Shown here piece after piece: positions 58,101 through 64,000 of a stretch of DNA of 64,000 nt. The translations under genes were made by a program, and so were the position numbers. The notes under the pieces were generated by a model. That model was not told the origin of the DNA and ran no database searches. It saw nothing but the letters and a program-made list of their open reading frames with translations. The stretch lies in the NCBI RefSeq assembly GCF_040869045.1, contig NC_090324.1:191578028-191642027 (forward strand). Reading direction: 5' to 3'. The stretch is from Eurosta solidaginis (Eukaryota; Arthropoda; Insecta; Diptera; Tephritidae). Each line of letters opens with the position of its first letter. The stretch's first letter is position 1.

Positions 58101-61100
58101 CCGTTTTAACAGTTAGAAGCTTCAAATTTCACAAAATGCTTTCGTATATAGCATATATTGTTGTCTGAAAAAATCATAGAGATCGGTGGTATATATATTA
58201 TATACTTCATATAAACTGTCATATTGACCCCTTTTTTACGGCTAGAAGCTTCAAGATTCATCAAATTTCATCAAATAATTACGTTTACGTCATATATTTT
58301 TGAAATACGTGATTCGTAGCCATAGTTTTTACATGCAGACCACAAAAAACGGGAAGCTTTGCATCCTCACACAGATTACCTACCTATTTTTATACCTTTC
58401 ATGAAAATGAAATGGTATATTAATTTCGTCACGAAACCGAAAATTGTAAGTCCTTAAAGGAAAATAGATAGATCCACCATTAAGTATACCGAAATAATCA
58501 GGTTGAAGAGCTGAGTTGTTTTAGCCATGTCCGTCTGTCCGTCTGTCCGTCTGTCTGTTTGTATGCAAACTAGTCCCTCAATTATTGAGATATCTTGATA
58601 AAATTTGGTGAGCAGGTGTACTTGGGTGTCCGATTAGACATTTGTCGGAACCGACCGGATCGGACCACTTTAGGATATATCCTCCATACAACCGATTTTT
58701 CAGAAAAAGAGGGTTTTTGTAATATCTTACCCAATTTAACAGATTGAAGCTTCAAACTTCACCATATACTTTCGTATATTAAACATATTGTTGCCTGAAA
58801 AAATGTATGAGATCGGTCGTATATATAGTATATATCCCCCACAACCGATTGTTCAGATAAGGAACTTTTCGTAATTACTGCCCTATTTTAAGAGCTAGAG
58901 GCTTCAAATTTCAGCGAATGCTTACTTATATAGCATATATTGTTGTCTGAAAAAATCATAAAGATCGGTGGTATATATAGTATATATATGGTGGTATATA
59001 TAGTATATATATATAGTATATATATATATATTTTCGCAAATTTTAGCCCCATTTTAACAGCTAGAAGCTTCAAATTTCACCGAATATTTACTTATATAGC
59101 ATATATTGTTGTCTGAAAAAATCATAGATATCGGTTGTATATATAGTATATATCTCATACAACCGATTTTTCAGATAAGAAACTTTTCGCAATTAAAAAA
59201 AAAAAAAAAAAAAACTTTTCACAATTTTACCCCATTTTAACAGCTATAAGCTTCAAATTTCACTGATTGCTTACGTATATAGCATATATTGTTGTCTGAA
59301 AAAATCATAGAGATCGGTTCTATATATAGTATATATCTCATACAACCGATTGTTCAGATAAGAAACTTTTCGCAATTTCTACCCCATTTTAACAGCTAGA
59401 AGCTTCAAATTTCACCAACTGCTTACGTGTATAGCATATATTGATGTCTGAAAAAATCATTGAGATCGGTGATATACATAGTATATATCTCATACAACCG
59501 ATTGTTCAGATAAGAAACTTTGCGCAATTTCTGCCCCGTTTTAACAGTTAGAAGCTTCAAATTTCACAAAATGCTTTCGTATATAGCATATATTGTTGTC
59601 TGAAAAAATCATAGAGATCGGTGGTATATATATTATATACTTCATATAAACTGTCATATTGACCCCTTTTTTACGGCTAGAAGCTTCAAGATTCATCAAA
59701 TTTCATCAAATAATTACGTTTACGTCATATATTTTTGAAATACGTGATTCGTAGCCATAGTTTTTACATGCAGACCACAAAAAACGTGAAGCTTTGCATC
59801 CTCACACAGATTACCTACCTATTTTTTATTTTATATTTATCTTAAAAATCGTTTAGATATGTTCAAATTTCACCAAATGCTTACGTGTATAGCATATATT
59901 GTTGTCTGAGAAAATCATAGATACCGGTGGTATATATAGTATATATCCCATACAACCGATTGTTCAGATAAGAAACTTTGCGCAATTTCTTCCCCATTTT
60001 AACAGTTATAAGCTTCAAATTTCACCGATTGCTTACGTATATAGTATGTATTGTTGTGTCAAAAAATCATAGAGATCGGTGATATATATAATATATATAT
60101 GATGGTATATATAGTATATATATATAGTATATATATATTTTTTTTACGATTTCGGCCCCATTTTAACAGCTAGAAGCTTCAAATTTTACAAAATGCTTAC
60201 GTATATAGCATATATTGTTGTCTGAAAAAAATCATAGAGATCGGTTGTATATATAGTATATATCTCATACAACCGATTGTTCAGATAAGAAACTTTTCGC
60301 AATTTCTACCCCATTTTAACAGCTATAAGCTTCAAATTTCACCGATTGCTTACTTATATAGCATATATTGTTGTCTGAAAAAATCATAGAGATCGGTTGT
60401 ATATATAGTATATATCTCATACAACCGATTGTTCAGATAGGAAACTTTTCGCAATTTCTACCCCATTTTAACAGCTAGAAGCTTCAAATTTCACCAAATG
60501 CTTAAGTATATAGCATATATTGTTGTCTGAAAAAATCATAGAGATCGGTTGTATATATAGTATATATCTCATACAACCGATTGTTCAGATAAGAAACTTT
60601 GCGCAATTTCTGCCCCGTTTTAACAGCTAGAAGCTTCAAATTTCACAAAATGCTTACGTATATAGCATATATTGTTGTCTGAAAAAATCATAGAGATCGG
60701 TGGTATATATATTATATACTTCATATAAACTCTCATTTTTGCCCCTTTTTTACGGCTAGAAGCTTCAAAATTCATCAAATTTCATCAAATAGTTACGTTT
60801 ACGTCATATATATTTGAAATACGTGATTCGTAGTCATAGTTTTTACATGCAGACCACAAAAAACGTGAAGCTTTGCATCCTCACACAGATTACCTACCTA
60901 TTTTTATACCTTTCATGAAAATGAAATGGTATATTAATTTCGTCACGAAACCGAAAATTGTAAGTCCTTAAAGGAAAATAGATAGACCCACCATTAAGTA
61001 TACCGAAATAATCAGGTTGAAAGCTGAGTTGTTTTAGCCATGTCCGTCTGTCCGTCTGTCCGTCTGTCTGTTTGTATGCAAACTAGTCCCTCAATTTTTG

Positions 61101-63770
61101 AGATATCTTGATAAAATTTGGTGAGCAGGTGTATTTGGGTGTCCGATTAGACATTTGTCGGAACCGACCGGATCGGACCACTATAGCATATATCCTCCAT
61201 ACAACCGATTTTTCAGAAAAAGAGGATTTTTGTAATATCTTACCCAATTTAACAGATTGAAGCTTCAAACTTCACCATATACTTTCGTATATTGAACATA
61301 TTGTTGCCTGAAAAAATTTATGAGATCGGTCGTATATATAGTATATATCCCCCACAACCGATTGTTCAGATAAGGAACTTTTCGTAATTACTGCCCTATT
61401 TTAAGAGCTAGAGGCTTCAAATTTCAGCGAATGCTTACTTATATAGCATATATTGTTGTCTGAAAAAATCATAAAGATCGGTGGTATATATAGTATATAT
61501 ATGGTGGTATATATAGTATATATATATAGTATATATATATATATTTTCGCAAATTTTAGCCCCATTTTAACAGCTAGAAGCTTCAAATTTCACTGATTGC
61601 TTACGTATATAGCATATATTGTTGTCTGAAAAAATCATAGAGATCGGTTCTATATATAGTATATATCTCATACAACCGATTTTTCAGATAAGAAACTTTT
61701 CGCAATTAAAAAAAAAAAAAAAAAAAACAACTTTTCACAATTTCTACCCCATTTTAACAGCTATAAGCTTCAAATTTCACTGATTGCTTACGTATATAGC
61801 ATATATTGTTGTCTGAAAAAACCATAGAGATCGGTTCTATATATAGTATATATCTCATACAACCGATTGTTCAGATAAGAAACTTTTCGCAATTTCTACC
61901 TCATTTTAACAGCTAGAAGCTTCAAATTTCACCAACTGCTTACGTGTATAGCATATATTGATGTCTGAAAAAATCATTGAGATCGGTGATATACATAGTA
62001 TATATCTCATACAACCGATTGTTCAGATAAGAAACTTTGCGCAATTTCTGCCCCGTTTTAACAGTTAGAAGCTTCAAATTTCACAAAATGCTTTCGTATA
62101 TAGCATATATTGTTGTCTGAAAAAATCATAGAGATCGGTGGTATATATATTATATACTTCATATAAACTGTCATATTGACCCCTTTTTTACGGCTAGAAG
62201 CTTCAAGATTCATCAAATTTCATCAAATAATTACGTTTACGTCATATATTTTTGAAATACGTGATTCGTAGCCATAGTTTTTACATGCAGACCACAAAAA
62301 ACGTGAAGCTTTGCATCCTCACACAGATTACCTACCTATTTTTATACCTTTCATGAAAATGAAATGGTATATTAATTTCGTCACGAAACCGAAAATTGTA
62401 AGTCCTTAAAGGAAAATAGATAGACCCACCATTAAGTATACCGAAATAATCAGGTTGAAGAGCTGAGTTGTTTTAGCCATGTCCGTCTGTCCGTCTGTCC
62501 GTCTGTCTGTTTGTATGCAAACTAATCCCTCAATTTTTGAGATATCTTGATAAAATTTGGTGAGCAGGTGTATTTGGGTGTCCGATTAGACATTTGTCGG
62601 AACCGACCGGATCGGACCACTATAGGATATATCCTCCATACAACCGATTTTTCAGAAAAAGAGGATTTTTGTAATATCTTACCCAATTTAACAGATTGAA
62701 GCTTCAAACTTCACCATATACTTTCGTATATTGAACATATTGTTGCCTGAAAAAATTTATGAGATCGGTCGTATATATAGTATATATCCCCCACAACCGA
62801 TTGTTCAGATAAGGAACTTTTCGTAATTACTGCCCTATTTTAAGAGCTAGAGGCTTCAAATTTCAGCGAATGCTTACTTATATAGCATATATTGTTGTCT
62901 GAAAAAATCATAAAGATCGGTGGTATATATAGTATATATATGGTGGTATATATAGTATATATATATAGTATATATATATATATTTTCGCAAATTTTAGCC
63001 CCATTTTAACAGCTAGAAGCTTCAAATTTCACCGAATATTTACTTATATAGCATATATTGTTGTCTGAAAAAATCATAGAGATCGGTTGTATATATAGTA
63101 TATATCTCATACAACCGATTTTTCAGATAAGAAACTTTTCGCAATTAAAAAAAAAAAAAAAAAAAAACTTTTCACAATTTCTACCCCATTTTAACAGCTA
63201 TAAGCTTCAAATTTCACTGATTGCTTACGTATATAGCATATATTGTTGTCTGAAAAAATCATAGAGATCGGTTCTATATATAGTATATATCTCATACAAC
63301 CGATTGTTCAGATAAGAAACTTTTCGCAATTTCTACCCCATTTTAACAGCTAGAAGCTTCAAATTTCACCAACTGCTTACGTGTATAGCATATATTGATG
63401 TCTGAAAAAATCATTGAGATCGGTGATATACATAGTATATATCTCATACAACCGATTGTTCAGATAAGAAACTTTGCGCAATTTCTGCCCCGTTTTAACA
63501 GTTAGAAGCTTCAAATTTCACAAAATGCTTTCGTATATAGCATATATTGTTGTCTGAAAAAATCATAGAGATCGGTGGTATATATATTATATACTTCATA
63601 TAAACTGTCATATTGACCCCTTTTTTACGGCTAGAAGCTTCAAGATTCATCAAATTTCATCAAATAATTACGTTTACGTCATATATTTTTGAAATACGTG
63701 ATTCGTAGCCATAGTTTTTACATGCAGACCACAAAAAACGTGAAGCTTTGCATCCTCACACAGATTACCT
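49107..63770 (+). repeat. Tandem array of tail-less family B modules (head plus ~152-bp monomers)
   Basis: Ten heads (TATACC) start at 49,107, 50,656, 51,086, 52,507, 54,242, 55,658, 57,105, 58,391, 60,905 and 62,343. The spacings are 1549, 430, 1421, 1735, 1416, 1447, 1286, 2514 and 1438 bases. Every head follows 'cagattacctacctattttt', and no B 3' tail (hairpin or 'cagtcccgt') occurs between them. Modules differ in monomer number; the 430-base one has lost nearly all monomers. Several modules share an A run of roughly 16-24 bases flanked by 'cgcaatt' and 'cttttcacaattt' (about 51,877, 56,471, 57,911, 59,195, 61,708, 63,147). Repeated 61-codon minus-strand frames here are translations of the head and are not genes. 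Confidence 0.88.
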
Positions 63771-64000
63771 ACCTATTTTTTATTTTATATTTATCTTAAA
63801 AATCGTTTGGATATGTTCAAATTTCACCAAATGCTTACGTGTATAGCATATATTGTTGTCTGAGAAAATCATAGATACCGGTGGTATATATAGTATATAT
63901 CCCATACAACCGATTGTTCAGATAAGAAACTTTGCGCAATTTCTTCCCCATTTTAACAGTTATAAGCTTCAAATTTCACCGATTGCTTACGTATATAGTA
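63771..64000 (+). repeat. Family B array, continuing past the window
   Basis: From 'tttttattttatatttatctt' the sequence repeats 47,700-47,940 and 59,819-60,050 almost base for base. The array is cut by the window edge. Confidence 0.85.

Noticed and set aside
49278..62707. Repeated 61-codon minus-strand frames (about nine near-identical copies) that look like a small gene family
   Set aside because: They are the translation of the family B head, move with it, and have low-complexity, motif-free sequence; identity reflects repeat copying.

Overview
The window is a repeat-dominated stretch of a eukaryotic genome. It most likely comes from a higher fly; a tephritid-type dipteran is my inference. 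The reasons are high AT content, DINE-1/INE-1-like elements with GTCY (GGAC) microsatellite boxes, a BEL/Pao retrotransposon, and a LOA-like non-LTR retrotransposon whose ORF1 resembles DUF4780 proteins. I find no convincing host gene, tRNA or rRNA. Almost everything is mobile DNA nested in mobile DNA, plus tandem satellite arrays.

Left part (1-9.1 kb). A BEL/Pao Pol reading frame on the minus strand runs off the left edge and is cut at about 2441 by a repeat I call family C. A family B head follows from about 2708. A nearly full-length LOA-like retrotransposon (3001-9081) sits in that head, flanked by a 14-bp target-site duplication. Its 5' end folds on paper as an HDV-like ribozyme. Its ORFs carry three frameshifts, two TGG-to-TGA stops and a lost endonuclease histidine.

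Middle (9.1-35.4 kb). B elements contain arrays of a ~152-bp AT-rich monomer and are interrupted by five A elements (12.0-15.2, 17.6-21.2, 25.1-28.9, 30.1-32.9 and 32.9-35.4 kb). Each A element carries an internal array of a ~126-130-bp monomer. A and B share the DINE-1/Helentron plan: a 5' terminal motif repeated inverted near the 3' end, a GTCY box in the head, a short 3' hairpin, and T-tract insertion. Nearly all B and A copies sit in the same T tract of another B copy or of family C. A 2.3-kb insertion at 21.9-24.3 kb includes a ~600-bp near-perfect foldback.

35.4-40 kb is the least repetitive part. It holds unrecognised AT-rich DNA and a decayed Jockey/CR1-like reverse transcriptase. That RT is split by a ~1.3-kb Helitron-like insertion containing two old, diverged A-type monomers.

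Right part (40-64 kb). There is a family C array, then a second copy of the left-hand B locus that lacks the LOA insertion (an empty site). A sixth A element runs into a 100-N assembly gap at 46,846-46,945. From about 49.1 kb to the end, tail-less B modules (head plus ~152-bp monomers, commonly ~1.42-1.45 kb) are arranged in tandem. The 41.5-46.8 kb stretch carries many single-base insertions relative to its paralogues and looks poorly polished.
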